DNA of 64,000 bases, taken from the NCBI RefSeq assembly GCF_030435805.1, contig NC_081308.1, forward strand, positions 131,484,936 through 131,548,935, given 5' to 3'. The position numbers and the translations under genes were made by a program. Source of the DNA: Mustela lutreola (lineage: Eukaryota > Chordata > Mammalia > Carnivora > Mustelidae). Every line of letters begins with the position of its first letter. Position 1 is the stretch's first letter. Below, in pieces: positions 13,106 to 24,110 of the stretch. The notes under the pieces were generated by a model that worked only from the letters and a program-made list of their open reading frames with translations, did no database searches and had not been told where the DNA came from.

Positions 13106-13300
13106 ACCTAAGATCTAAAGAACAAGCTGGGGAAAGTTCCAGTCTGACGCCAGGAAAAGGTTGGTGTTGCAGCTGGAACAGTCATGCCCAAGAGTTCCCT
13201 CTCACTCAGCCTCTTTCTTCTCTTCGGGTCCTCAGTGGGCTGCATGAGGCCCACCCACTCTGGGGGCCAAGGATGCGGCAGACTCTGTTGTATGCAGCGT
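13030..13300 (+). repeat. Old interspersed repeat, family not named, with (TG)n
   Basis: Begins with TTAGTCAGGGATCTCCAGTGAGACAGAACCGACAGG next to a (TG)n run, followed by GTTGCAGCTGGAACAGTC, TTCCCTCT and ATGAGGCCCACCCACTCTG blocks. I recognise this as a widespread old mammalian repeat with this exact order of blocks, but I cannot give its family name with confidence. Confidence 0.5.
13074..13105. repeat. (TG)n microsatellite
   Basis: About 16 TG units, lying inside the older repeat described for 13030-13300. Confidence 0.9.
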
Positions 13301-13307
13301 GGCCATC

Positions 13308-13665
13308 TGCCATGGGCTGAATGTTGCCAACTCCCCCCAGTCCTGTGTTGAAGCCCTAACCCTCATATTTGGAGACGGGGCCTTTAAGGAAGTAATTAAG
13401 GTTAAATGAGGTCATAAGCGTGGGGCCTTGATCCAATAGGGTTAGTGTCCTTGGAAGAAGAGACAGCAGAGACTTCTGTCTGTCTCCATCTCTCTCGCCA
13501 CTGAACGAGGACACAGGAGGGGACAAAAACCTACAGGCCCAGAAAAGGACTTCCACTAGGAAACCGACCTGATCCGAACTCGATCTGGGACTACCTGCCT
13601 CCAGGACTGTGAAAAATGGAACGTCTGTTGTTTACGCCACACAGTCCGTGGGATTTTGCCGGCTA
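13308..13665 (+). mobile_element. Solo MLT1-like LTR (ERVL-MaLR), fossil
   Basis: The segment begins TGCCATGGGCTGAATG and carries GTTGAAGCCCTAACCC, GGGGCCTTTAAGG, GATTAGTG-like, GAAGAGACAGCAG, CTGCCTCCAGGACTGTGA and TGTTGTTTACGCCACACAGTC in the order of MLT1-group LTRs. It is a solo LTR with no internal region, broken and highly diverged. MaLR activity predates placental radiation, so it is probably around 100 million years old (family knowledge, not measured). Confidence 0.75.
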
Positions 13666-14640
13666 AGACCTGGCCTGTGTGTCAGTCACCGGGTAGAGAT
13701 GTGAGCACAGCCGGGAGCCATGACTTGGTAGGCGTTTGGCTTGGCCTGTGCAGTGTAAGCATGCCTAAACCACCTCTTCTCTTGGGTTTCCTGCAACCCC
13801 CCAGGCTCTGAACAGAGCTGCCCGTTTGACGTTTGACGCATGCAGTCCTCCCCCCGACTGCAAACAGTGGCGGCAGAGAGAGGCAGGTCTCCGGGGCTGA
13901 GACAGCAGCGGTGGCGACATGGACGCAAATGTATGTACGAGGCAGCTCGACCCCTCCGTGCTGTCCCCCGTCCCAGCCGAAGAGCAGCTTCCTTCTTGGG
14001 AGATGAGGAAACGAAGAGCGCTTTGGCTGGGCGACACCGGGGACAGCTGGGGGGGCGCCATGCTGGGGACAGGAGGAGAGGCAGATGAACACTTACCTAC
14101 CTGCCAAGGGGCCTCTGGCCCCCTGCCTTCTTTCGTTCAGGTGCCTGCAGCCAGCCCCGCTTTCAGCAGTTGGGGGCTGGAGCAGAGTCGCCAACAAACG
14201 GCCGTCCGCCTGCTTTTCCCAGCGCAGGAAGAGCAGGACCGAGGTGGCTGACAGGCTGCCTGAAGGAGGATCGCCGCGATCCAGCACGTATGGCCTCAAG
14301 CTGTCTGCACGGGGCGTGGACTTGGCTCAGTTCCACGAGGACAGATCGCGGTGCCCCATCTGCCCGGCACGGATGCCCGACAAGCCCTCAGCGTGCGAGC
14401 GTACAGGCCCCTCAGCAGGCCACCGTCGCCCCTGCTGGAGGATGGGGTCAGGAGTTGGCTTCAGAGGTCACTGCGGCCAGAGCCCCGAGTGTACGGCTGC
14501 TCCAGCCCCAGCCCCCAGCCCACTTGGAGATGCTTGCGGATTCTGAATTCTGTCCCCACTGCAGACCTAGCATTGACAGTGATACCAGGATTCTCCACTA
14601 ACATGGCTCAGCGCATCGCCCCACCACGAAGGCCGCTTGA
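13666..14640. other. Intergenic, nothing recognised
   Basis: No conserved coding exon, RNA gene or named repeat is recognised here. Composition is moderately GC-rich with scattered CpG. Short open frames are not supported by any recognisable protein similarity. Confidence 0.4.
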
Positions 14641-14649
14641 ACCCACATT

Positions 14650-14862
14650 CTTTTTTTTTTTTTTTAAAGATTTTATTTATTTATTTGACAGAGAGAGAGA
14701 GAGAGACAGCGAGAGAGGGAACATAAGCAGGGGGAGAGGGAGAGGGAGAAGCAGGCTTCCCGTGGGGCGGGGAACCCGACACAGGGCTCCGTCCCAGGAC
14801 CCTGGGATCATGACCTGAGCCAAAGGCAGACGCTTAACCACTGAGCCACCCGGGCGCGCCAT
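14650..14862 (-). repeat. CAN-SINE, minus strand
   Basis: Poly(T), AAAGATTTTATTTATTTATT, (GA)n linker and the reversed head CCACTGAGCCACCCGGGCGC. Flanked by an imperfect ACATTCTT target duplication. Young-looking. Confidence 0.9.
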
Positions 14863-15018
14863 CCAACCGACATTCTTAAATATGAGACGACAAGCAAGGA
14901 TCAGTGAGCATCGGAGGGAGCGCCCCGTGCAAGAATGAAGGTGAAAACAGTTTGTGGGAAATGGGACCATGAGGGAAGGATTTTCTTAAAAAATTTTTCA
15001 TTTACTTTTAAAGACTAT

Positions 15019-15217
15019 GAGAGGCACCTGGGTGGCTCAGTGGGTTAAAGCCTCGGCGTTCGGCTCAGGTCATGATCCCAGGGTCCTGAGATCGAGCCCC
15101 GAATCGCTCGGCCTCTCTGCTCTGCGGGGAGCCCGCTTCTCCCTCTCTCTTTGCCTGCCTCTCTGCCGACTTGCAATCTCTCTCTCTCTGTCAAATAAAT
15201 AAATAAGTCTTAAAAAA
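15019..15217 (+). repeat. CAN-SINE, plus strand
   Basis: Full-length: GGCACCTGGGTGGCTCAGTG head with GGGTTAAAGCCTC, CT-rich linker, TCAAATAAATAAATAAGTC tail. Short target-duplication-like ACTATGAGA / AGTATGAGA on the two sides. Confidence 0.9.
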
Positions 15218-15794
15218 GTATGAGACAAAAATTTACAGCAATGAAGTTTCTAGAAATAGACAAATCTCCAAACATAGTTGGAGACTATAACATCCCTTTC
15301 TCTATAATTGATAACACAGAGAGGGGAAAAAGAAATCAGTAAGATTTGAACAACGCTATCAACAAAAGTGACCTAATTGATATTTGTACATCGAGAAAAT
15401 AACAGGAAAATACACATTCTTCTCAAGTGTGGATATAACATTCACCAACACAGACTACATTCTGGGCAGTAGTTCAATAAATTGAAATTTCAGTAAATTA
15501 CAAAGACTAAAAATCTGTGAAGTAGGATTTCTGACCACAATGATGTTGAATCAGAAATCAATAACAAAACAGTATCTAGGAAATTGTCAAATATTTGGAA
15601 ATGAAAAAATATGCTTTTAAATAAACCATGAGTCAAGGGAGAAATCACAAGTTAAATCTCATCTATTGGAAGAAAACTTATTTAATTGAATAAAACAAAA
15701 ACATAAAATATAAAAATTTGGGAATTCAAAACTAAACAAGTGATTAAAGGAACTCGTTTGACATTCATTGCTTATATTAGAAAAGGGCATCGGA

Positions 15795-15992
15795 GGGCGC
15801 CCGGGTGGCTCAGCGGGTTAAGCCTCTGCCTTCGGCTCAGGTCATGATCTCAGTCAGGGTCCTGCGATCTGAGCCCCGCACTGGGCTCTCTGCTCAGCGG
15901 GGAGCCTGCTTCCCCCCACCCCTTTCCTGCCTCTCTGCCTACTTGCAGTCTCTCTCTCTCTGTCAAATAAATAAATAAAATCTTTTTACAAA
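15795..15992 (+). repeat. CAN-SINE inside L1, plus strand
   Basis: GGCGCCCGGGTGGCTCAGCG head, GCCTCTGCC, CT-rich linker, AAATAAATAAATAAAATC tail. Confidence 0.9.
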
Positions 15993-16009
15993 AAGAGAGA
16001 GGGAGGGAG

Positions 16010-16210
16010 AGGGACACCTCGGTGGCTCAGACAGTTAAGTTTCCGCCTTTGGCTCAGGTCATGACCTCAGTGTCCGGAACAGAGTCCTGAAAGGGGGAAA
16101 AAAAAAAATCCTCGCTCAGCAGGGAGCCTGCCATGCCCCCTGCTCCTGTGCAGGGAGCTCTCTGTCTCTCTGCCTGATAAATAAATAAATAAATAAATCT
16201 TTCAAAAAAG
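16010..16210 (+). repeat. CAN-SINE inside L1, plus strand
   Basis: Head GGACACCTCGGTGGCTCAG, internal A-run, tail (ATAA)n with TCTTTC. More diverged than its upstream neighbour. Confidence 0.85.
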
Positions 16211-17253
16211 ATGAAAGAGAGAAAACAAAGAGAAAAAGTGAAAGAGAGGATATCAGTACAAATATTACAAATATCAAAATGATAGTAAGGGAACCTTATG
16301 CCAATACATTACAATACAAGGTAGACGAGATGGATGGTTTCCGTCAAAGAGACAAGCTATCCAATTCTCCCAGGATGACATAGATAACCTGAATAATCCT
16401 ATATCTATTTAGAGAGTTGAATTTGTAGCTAAAAACATCTCCACAAAGAAAACTCCAGGCCTATGTCTTCACTAAGGAATTCTACCAAATGTTATGGAAG
16501 AAAGAAGAGCACAAACTGTTCCACACAAACTGTTCCAGAAAACAGAGGGAACAGTTCCCATCTCATCTTACCAGAACGAAAGACATGGCACAAACAGGAA
16601 ACTACAGACTGGTATGCCTCTGAATACACATGATGCAAACATACTAACCAAAATCCTAGCAAATCACATCCAGCAATATCTAAAAACATAAAACATCATG
16701 ACCAAGTAGCAATGCCGGTTTGCTTTGACATTTGAAAATCAGCCAAGGTAATTAACCATATTAACAGAGCAACAACAAAAAAGAGAAACCACATGATCAT
16801 CTCAATAGATGCAGGACAAACACTTGTGATAAAAGGTCTCAGTACAGTAGGAATAGAGGGAAACTTCCTCAGCCCGGTAAAGGGCATCTCTGAAAACCCC
16901 ACAAGTTAACATCTTATTTAGTGGTGACAAACTACTGCTTTTCCCTTTTGATCAGGGACAAAGCAAGGCTATCTTTCATCCATTTTACTCATTGTTGCAC
17001 TGGAGGTCCTAGCTAGTGTGATAAGGCAAGAAAAAGAAGTAAAAGGCACATAGATTAGAAAGAAATGTGTTTTTATTTGATATGGTATTATTATCCATGT
17101 AAAAAAAAAAAAACCTAAGAAATCCACAAAAACCAGCAGAACTAATGAGTAGGTTTAGCAAGGTCACAGTTAAACAGTCAATATACAGTATCAATAGCAT
17201 ATCTATATACTAGCAACAGACAATCAAGTCACGACATTTGAAAGCACCATTGG

Positions 17254-17461
17254 TTGGGGCACCGGAATGGCTCAGGCAGTTGAGCAGCTGATTCTTGATG
17301 TCAGCTGCGGTCATGGTCTCAGGGTAATGAATTTGAGATCCACGTTGAGCTCCAGGCTCAGCATAGAGCCCACTTGTCCCTCTACCTGCCCCGCACGCCA
17401 CTCATGCACTCCCTCCTTCTCTCTCTTTCAAATAAATAAATAAATAAAATCTTAAAAAAAA
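17254..17461 (+). repeat. CAN-SINE inside L1, older variant
   Basis: Head GGGGCACCGGAATGGCTCAG followed by GATTCTTGATGTCAGC, the older subfamily form shared with other carnivores, and a (AATA)n AAATCTT tail. Confidence 0.85.
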
Positions 17462-17573
17462 AGAAATTAAAAAGCATGTGTTTTCACCATATTTTTAGTT
17501 CCTCATTTCCTTACAAGTTTCCTGTGTCTTGAAAAACTTACATAAATGTGTGTGCCTAAAAATCAAACCAAAC

Positions 17574-17806
17574 CACAAATAAATAAATAAAATCTTAAAA
17601 AAAAAAAAAAAAAGGGACGCCTGGGTGGCTCAGTGGGTTAAGCAGCTGCCTTCAGCTCAGGTCATGATCCCAGCGTTCTGGGATCGAGTCCCGCATCGGG
17701 CTCCTTGCTCAGCAGGGAGCCTGCCTCTCCCTCTGCCTCTGCCTGCCTGTGCTCGCTTTCTCGCTCTCCCTCTCTCTGACAAATAAATAAATAAAATCTT
17801 AAAAAA
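17574..17806 (+). repeat. Chimeric CAN-SINE: extra 3' tail fused in front of a full copy
   Basis: A full SINE (17614-17806) is preceded by a second SINE tail, (AAATA)n AAATCTT plus 17 A, at 17574-17613. The same 15-bp target duplication AAAATCAAACCAAAC lies at 17559-17573 and 17807-17821, outside both parts. Thus the tail and the full copy arrived together in one insertion. Confidence 0.8.
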
Positions 17807-18103
17807 AAAATCAAACCAAACAAACCCCCCCAAATCCCCCCCAAAAAACAAAAAAAACCCTGAAAAGTACCCTTGGCAAAAGCATCCAAGATATGAAATC
17901 CTTGCGGATAACTTAATAGCGTATGGAAACCCTGTAAGCCAAAAACCGTAAAATGCTGCTAAGAGAAATTAAGGGAACGTAAACAAATGGAGTAGAATAC
18001 TGTATTCGAGGGTTGAAGGACCCCTCATTATTAAGATCTATCTCTAGACAGATTCAGATCCGTGTCTCTAGATTCAAATGTAAGGGCAATTAAAGTGCTG
18101 GCA

Positions 18104-18320
18104 GGAGGGGTGCGTGGGCGGCTCAGTGGGTTAAGCATCAGACTCTTGATCCTGGCTCGGGTCATGATCTCAGGGTTGTGAGACCAAGCCCCATGTCGGG
18201 CTCCATGCTCAGCGCGGAGTCTGCTCAAGATTCTCTCCTTCTCCCTCCCCCTGTCCCTCCCTTGCACTCGAGCTCTCTTTCTTTCTCCTTCTCTAAAATA
18301 AATAGAAATCTTTAAAATCC
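18104..18320 (+). repeat. CAN-SINE inside L1, older variant
   Basis: GCGTGGGCGGCTCAGTGGGT head with CATCAGACTCTTGATCCTGG, the older carnivore-wide form, and a CTAAAATAAATAGAAATC tail. Confidence 0.85.
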
Positions 18321-18699
18321 TGGCAGGATTTTTTTTTCCTTCGGTAGAAACTGACAAGCTGATTTTAAGTTTTACGTGAAAATGCAGATTACCTAGACTA
18401 ACAAAAATGATTTTGAGAAAGAACAAAGTTGAAGTTATATGATCTCATTTCAGACTTACTATAAGTCTATAGTAATCGAGACAGTGTAACCCTGGTGTAA
18501 GGACAGGTGTACAGATCACGGAAGTGAGAGTCCAGAAACAGACCCGCACATGTGACCCATTTGTGGCAAAGTTGCCAAAGTAATTCAGTGAGGAAAGGAC
18601 AGCTATTTGACTACACGGTGTGGGGACAACTGGATATCCACATGCAAAAGAATGAACCTAAACTTTTAACCTATAACACACACAAAATTTAACTTGAGG

Positions 18700-18892
18700 T
18701 TGGGGTGCCTCTCAGTTAAATGTCTGCCTTCAGCTTGGGTCATGATCCCGGGATCCTGGGATTGAGGCCCGAGTTACGCTCCCTGCTCAGTGGGGAGTGT
18801 GCTTCTCCCCTCCCTCTGCCTCTCTCCTTGCTTGTGTTCTCTCGCTCTGTCTCTCAAATAAATAAGTAAATAAAATCTTTAAAAAACTTTAA
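18700..18892 (+). repeat. CAN-SINE, plus strand
   Basis: Shortened head (GGGGTGCCTCTCAGTTAAATG), then CATGATCCCGGGATCCTGGG, linker and TCAAATAAATAAGTAAATAAAATC tail. Confidence 0.85.
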
Positions 18893-18967
18893 AATGATAT
18901 TAGTCACAGGCCTAAATGTTAGAGCTAGAAATATAAACCTTGTAGAATAAATCATAGGAGAATATCT

Positions 18968-19162
18968 CTTTTTTAAAGATTTTATTTATTTGACATAGAA
19001 AGACACAGCGAGAGAGGGAACACAAGCAGGGGTAGTGGGAGAGGGGGAAGCAGGCTCCCCGCTGAGCAGGGAACTGGATGTGGGGCTCAATCCCAGGATG
19101 CCAGGATCATGACCTGAGTCGAAGGCAGATGATTAACCCACTGGGCCACCCAGGTGCCCCCC
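18968..19162 (-). repeat. CAN-SINE, minus strand
   Basis: TTTAAAGATTTTATTTATTTG at the start, reversed head CACTGGGCCACCCAGGTGCC at the end. Confidence 0.9.
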
Positions 19163-19275
19163 CCAAATTTTATTTTTTAATGTTTTTCATGTAATCTGTA
19201 TAGCCAGTGTGAGGTTTAACTGACAACCCTAAGATCAAGAGTCATATATTCTACTGCGCTGCCAGGCACCCCAAA
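19163..19275 (-). repeat. Older short CAN-SINE, minus strand
   Basis: Short A-tailed form without the CT-rich linker: ends CTACTGCGCTGCCAGGCACCCC, with an internal AACCCTAAGATCAAGAGTC block. This matches the oldest carnivore tRNA-Lys SINE layer. Confidence 0.65.
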
Positions 19276-19297
19276 AGTTTGCTTTTTAAGAGATTGT

Positions 19298-19398
19298 TAC
19301 GGGTGCCTGGTTGGCTAGGTTAGCAGAACACGTGACTCTGGATCTCAGGCTGCTGAGTTTGATCCCCACGCTGGGGGTAGAAATGACTTAAAAGAGAC
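19298..19398 (+). repeat. Older short CAN-SINE, plus strand
   Basis: GGGTGCCTGGTTGGCTAGGT head, GTGACTCTGGATCTC and GTTTGATCCCCACGCTGGGGG; short form with no CT linker. Confidence 0.65.
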
Positions 19399-19523
19399 CA
19401 CTAACACAACGAAAATGCAAGCCACATACTGGGGAAAATATTTGCGATGCACAGCTTTCGAAGAAGTATCCAAAATATATTAAAAGTGAAAAATACTCTC
19501 ACAACTCAGTAATGGGGAAAACT

Positions 19524-19727
19524 TTTTTTTTTTTTAAGATTTTTATTTATTTATTTGACAGAGAGAGAGAGATCACAAGTAGGCAGAGAGGCAGGCAGAG
19601 ACAGAGAAGGAAGCAGGCTTCCCGCTGAGCAGAGAGCCCGATCGATGTGGGGCTTGATCCCAGGACCCTAGGATCATGACCTGAGCCGAAGGCAGAGGCT
19701 TAACCCACTGAGCCACCCAGGCGCCCC
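19524..19727 (-). repeat. CAN-SINE, minus strand
   Basis: Poly(T) and TTATTTATTTATTTGACAG, (GA)n, ends GAGCCACCCAGGCGCCCC. The nearby GGGGAAAACTTTT sequence recurs on both sides (about 19514 and 19728), a good target duplication. Confidence 0.92.
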
Positions 19728-19790
19728 TGGGGAAAACTTTTAAAAGTTGACAAAAGACCTGACAAAAATACTGTTATGAAAGTGGCAAAT

Positions 19791-19985
19791 AGGAGCGCCT
19801 GGGTGGCTCAGTGGGTTAAGCCTCTGCCTTCAGCTCAGATCATGATTCCAGAGTCCTGGGATCGAGCCCTGCATCGGGCTCTCGGGCTCTCTGCTCGGCA
19901 GGGAGCCTGCTTCCCCCTCTCTCTCTGCCTGCCTCTCTGCCTACTTGGGATCTCTCTCTGTATCAAATAAAAAAAATTTTTTTTA
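19791..19985 (+). repeat. CAN-SINE, plus strand
   Basis: GAGCGCCTGGGTGGCTCAGT head, GGGTTAAGCCTCTGCC, tail ATCAAATAAAAAAAATTTT. Confidence 0.9.
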
Positions 19986-20419
19986 ATTTAAGAAAGTGAC
20001 AAATAAATACGTGAGAAGGTTCTGACCATCATTTATCACAAGGAAAATGCCAGATAAGACCCCAGTAAAATCCTGCTGAAACAGTTCAGACTAAAGAGGC
20101 AACAGCCCGCACAGAGGCGGAGCAGTAGGCCCGCAGGTTCTCAGCGCCGAGGGCGTCCTCTGGAGGAACGGGGTCCTGCGCACATTTGTGACAGCTTCAA
20201 ACTTACAATAGTCCCATGTTCACCACCTAGCAGTGGAGCCGATCCTCTGAGGCCCAGCCAGCAGAGCCCCACTTGGCACAAAAGAGGAGCAAAGTCCTAA
20301 CACATACAACAGATGGGCCCAGGCACGAGATACTACATACTCTACGATTCTATTTATATAAAATTCTAGAAAAGACGAATTTATAGCAATAGAAAGATCG
20401 TGGTTGCCAGGCTCCAGCT

Positions 20420-23400
20420 GCCCTCTGCCCCCTCCCAGGTCATCAGCCCAGAAGAGGGGTGCTCCCGGCCCCTGCTGGGGACCCTGCCCCTCCCCACCTT
20501 CGGGGCTCCTAATGCAAGTGCCACTCTCCCTCCTCCCGAAACGAGCAAGCAGGCTTTGTCGAACTTGGAAAACTGCTGTTCCCTTGAATTTGGACCTCAG
20601 GTGAGCGGACACTGTGTCTTGCTCTTACCCTCGAGCCATGCATGTCCCACGTGTTTTTATTAAATGCGTTTTTGCCCCGTTGGATCCCAACGTCTGCCCC
20701 AGGGCCCTTTCGTGCCATGGGAGGCTCTCGGAGGTGCCTGGTTGCCGTCAGGCTCCCCCCAGCCTGCTCCTCTCCTGGCTCCATCGCTCCTTCTTGATGG
20801 GCTACGCTGCCTCCTCTTCCTCTCTCATCCCTGGAAGCTCCTTCAAGAGTTTATTCAGGGCCTGAGAAATGTCTCTGATCCATTAACGTGCTAACAGGAT
20901 CCCACCATCTCTCCCCTGGGTGGTGGCTGCCCCCGCAACCAGCCCTCTCAGCTGGAGAGGCACATGACCCTGCAGTCCCTGGGGCAGGGCCCGGGACCTT
21001 CCACCTCTGCACACAGGCCACAGGGCCCTCAGCATGGGCCGTTTGTCGAGCAAAGTGTTCTGCCAGCTCTGGTCCCCTGCCCTGGTGGCTGGCGACTGGG
21101 AGGCCCAGTGCCCCGGCCTGAGGCCTTCTGTCCTCTTCTACTCAGACACTGGGCTGGGGGACACCCAGGCTCACACCTTGGCTACCTACGGAATCCTTTC
21201 TGCAGATGGAATGCTGGAGGCATGGTCGGGGGAGGGGGTGTCTGCTCAGTGCCTTCCCCGGGCCTGAGGCCCACTGAGGCCAACTGGCCTGCCCCGTGAC
21301 CAAGCCCTTCTTGAGCCTTTCACAACCAGCCTCTCAGTGCTGCCTGGGGTGAGTTCCACCCCCCAAATTCCTCTCAGGGATCCCTCCTGTCTCCCCTCCA
21401 CAGTCCCTGCCTGCCATCCTGTCTCGGGGACAACTGGCCGCCAGGCCAGTGCCCTGCTCTCAGTCCATGAGGGGGGCGGCGCTGGGGCAGGGGCCTGCCT
21501 GGGGCCTGTCGTCTCTGATCAGCCCCTGGCTGCTGGAGAGGGCACTCAGCCAGTCTGGCCTAGTGTCTCCCCCAGCCCAGTGCCCATGTGGCACTTGCCC
21601 CTGTGCCATGAGCTCCCCAGCCTTAGGAGCTCTTGGCAAAGAATCCAGACTCTCTAGGGCATGCCCTCGGGCCTTGGTGGCTTCTCAGTTCCTCTTGAAG
21701 TTCCCCAGCGTCTGTTCTGGCTAGCAGGGGCAGAACGGTCTCTCTTTAACGTCTGGTCTGGATGTGGACACATACCCGTTGCCTCTTGGAGCCAGGAGAG
21801 AACCACTGGGGAGGGGAGAGGACTTTACCCCGGGTTCAACGACAGGAAACATGGAGCACAGGGAGCAGAGAGGGCGAGGAAAGTGGCTTCAGGGCTCGGC
21901 TAGAGGGAGGGGGTCCTGCTAGGCCCTGTGGGCAGAGAAGGTAGACTCTTCCATGGGCTTTGGGTCTTTGCCCTCCTGTCACCATCGTCAGCCTTCAGGG
22001 GCTGGCTTCCCATTTTACAGAGACAAAAGCTGAGGCCCGGATTGCTGGGCAGAGTGTGCACAAGGGCGCACAGCCCTAGAGGGCAAGGCACCTGGTCTCC
22101 TGTACAGATGAGGCAAGGCCTCGGCACAGGGCGGATGCGCACGACAGAGGATGTGATGTGACTTTTTACCATTGGCTCTTAGCTCTCCCGTGAAAAATCT
22201 GTTCTAGCATCCTGCCCAGAACTCCTGCTTTCTACCATTTTTGTCGATCTGGACAGCAGTAGAAAAGTTGGTTGTAGGCTTCTGGGTTATTAACAGCAGT
22301 GCAGTTACAGGGAAGAAAGTGAGAATGTTCTTGTTTGTAGGGGGTGGTGCTGAAGGGGTCCGACATGGGGTGTCAGCATTCTGCAACCTGTGCCCATAGG
22401 GTCCAGCCCTCCACCCCCCACCCCCAGCCCCGCCAGGCTCTCTGGCCAGGAAAGGGAGGCCTTAGTCGGGGCTGTACTTGCGCCTGGTCAGTGTGAAGCC
22501 GTTTTGGCCTTTAGCCTTGCAGGTCATCAGAGAAGAGGGACAAACAGGAAAACAGAGTCAGCTGGGCCCGGAGCCTGGCCCTAGGAGACGTGCGGCCACT
22601 GCCTTGGGCTGGGCTGTGCGGAGCTCAGCTGAGGAGGGCCGGGATTTGTAGCAAGAGCAGGACAGGACTGGAAAGAGGGCTCCCGGGACAGGGCGGAAAG
22701 GCCGGACTGGAGGGGCTGGGGGTGCCGGGCGCTGAGGAGAGGAAGGAGCAAGGGCCCAGCGCCTGGAGGGGAAGCCCCAGCCTCAGAGGAACGCGAGCGG
22801 GTCGAGTCGCCTTTGTGGGCCTGTGTGTGTGTAAGAGAAAGAGACAGAGACACAGACAGAGACAGACAGAGAGCTGAAGCTGCCCCCTCCCCCTAGGACA
22901 GGTAGCTGCAGGTGGGGGAGGGGAAGAGGGTGGGGAGGAAGCTGGCTCGCTTGGGGCGCAGAAGCCCCGGCTTGAACCCGCCCCACCCCCTCCCTTCCTG
23001 TCCTTCCTCTCCGGAGGGCCTAATTGAGGGCGGGCGGGTACCTCTAGGCCCAGGAGGAGCCCACACTCCGGAGCTCTCCCCTTCCTCACCGGGGCTCAAG
23101 AGGGACAGAGAGAACCTGGTGTGAGAAAGGAGTCAAGCTGTGCCATGAAAAAGCGGGTGCCCTTCAGTCAGCCCCACACATCTCTGGCCTCAGTTTCCCC
23201 ACTTATAAAATGGAGCCGCTGAGCTAACTGATCTCCCGGAGTCCTGCTGGACCTGATCTTCCGAGGGAGGTGGGCCCTGTGAGCGCAGGCGCAGGCCGGG
23301 GTCGGGGGCAGGGGTAGAACCCGCTTGATGGTCACACCCAGACCAAGCCGGGGACCCACCTAGGAGGGCTCAGGCCCTCAGGAGTGAGGGATAAGGAGTC

Positions 23401-23550
23401 CCTGGGACAGACCTGGGAGGGCCGGGACAGGAAGGGCAGCACAGGAGGGTTAGGGTTAACTTCCCGGTGCCTCAGGCAGGAGGCCAGGAGAGGCACGTGG
23501 GGGAGGGGAGGAGAGGAAGTCCCCTCCTGGGCAGGTCACTCCCAGAGGCC
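20420..23550. other. Intergenic DNA upstream of AVPR2, no gene seen
   Basis: GC-rich unique sequence with no recognisable exon. A degenerate MIR may lie at about 22005-22070 (ATTTTACAGAGACAAAAGCTGAGG), and a clearer minus-strand MIR is listed at 23170. A GA/CA-rich stretch is at 22835-22875. Some of this may regulate AVPR2, but no element can be named. Confidence 0.4.
23170..23245 (-). repeat. MIR fragment, minus strand
   Basis: GCCTCAGTTTCCCCACTTATAAAATGG is the reversed MIR core. Confidence 0.7.
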
Positions 23551-23559
23551 GGGCTGGGG

Positions 23560-23662
23560 CGGGGCAGGAGATGGAGAGCCGGTCTGAGCTCCTGTCTGAG
23601 CTCCTGGGCCACCTTCGCTCCGGCCACTGCCCAGCTGCCTGGAGCCCAGAGAGCCCAGCCAG
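23560..23662 (+). other. AVPR2: Possible AVPR2 noncoding first exon
   Basis: A strong donor CCAG|GTAAGG ends a GC-rich stretch at 23662. An acceptor TTTCCTCCAG|GCG at 24081/24082 lies 29 bases before the AVPR2 ATG and would receive it. This would give a spliced 5'UTR. The left edge is arbitrary; only RNA data could fix the start site. Confidence 0.4.
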
Positions 23663-24110
23663 GTAAGGGGCTTCAAGGGGTCCCAGGGACAAGCTGGCCT
23701 GTCCCGCCCAGCCCCTGCCCTCCCATGGCCGCCTCTCCCGGACTCCCTCAGGGTGTGTGGGAGGAAGGGGTGTCTGTACGGCTGCCTCAGATCCTGCGGG
23801 CTGCCCGGGTGGGTCCGGGGATGCGTTCGTCCCTCTGTCCTAGCCGGCTCGGTACGGGGAGGAGCACAGTGGGCCCGGGGGTTTGTGGCTGACTCAGTGT
23901 GGCCAGACGTCACCAACCTGGATCTGACTAGGGCTGTAGCCCCACGTCCCCACTGCTGGAATACGCGCACACACACGCACACAGGTACCCTGTCTAGACC
24001 CTTCTCGGGGCCCCTGTCTAGACACAGGACGCAGCTGACCCCTCTGATAGGAGGCTGAGCTCAATACCATGTTTCCTCCAGGCGATCGAGACACCTGCCC
24101 TGGCCCCACC

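Larger units (their letters stand above)
15225..20420 (+). mobile_element. Decayed L1 (ORF2 3' half to 3'UTR) broken up by SINEs
   Basis: A-rich DNA matching L1 ORF2 landmarks in order on the plus strand: the CACCAACACAGACTACATTCTGGGC area near 15441; CATGATCATCTCAATAGATGCAGG near 16790, the reverse-transcriptase region, where the spliced sense reads about ISIDAG; GAGGTCCTAGCTAGTGTGATAAGGC near 17002; then CAGAAACAGACCCGCACATGTG near 18530. It ends with L1M-type 3'UTR near 20330-20420 (GTGGTTGCCAGG). Many stops and gaps show an old L1M-group copy. At least ten SINEs have landed in it. No intact ORF remains. Confidence 0.85.

Noticed and set aside
16494-17200. Short open frames in the A-rich region
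   Set aside because: Remnants of decayed L1 ORF2, not host genes.
15000-20000. Regularly spaced similar repeats that might suggest a CRISPR-like array
   Set aside because: These are dispersed SINE copies about 200 bp long in both orientations in a mammalian genome.
23447-23461. GGTTAGGGTTAA telomere-like motif
   Set aside because: Only about two units; expected by chance and not an interstitial telomeric array.
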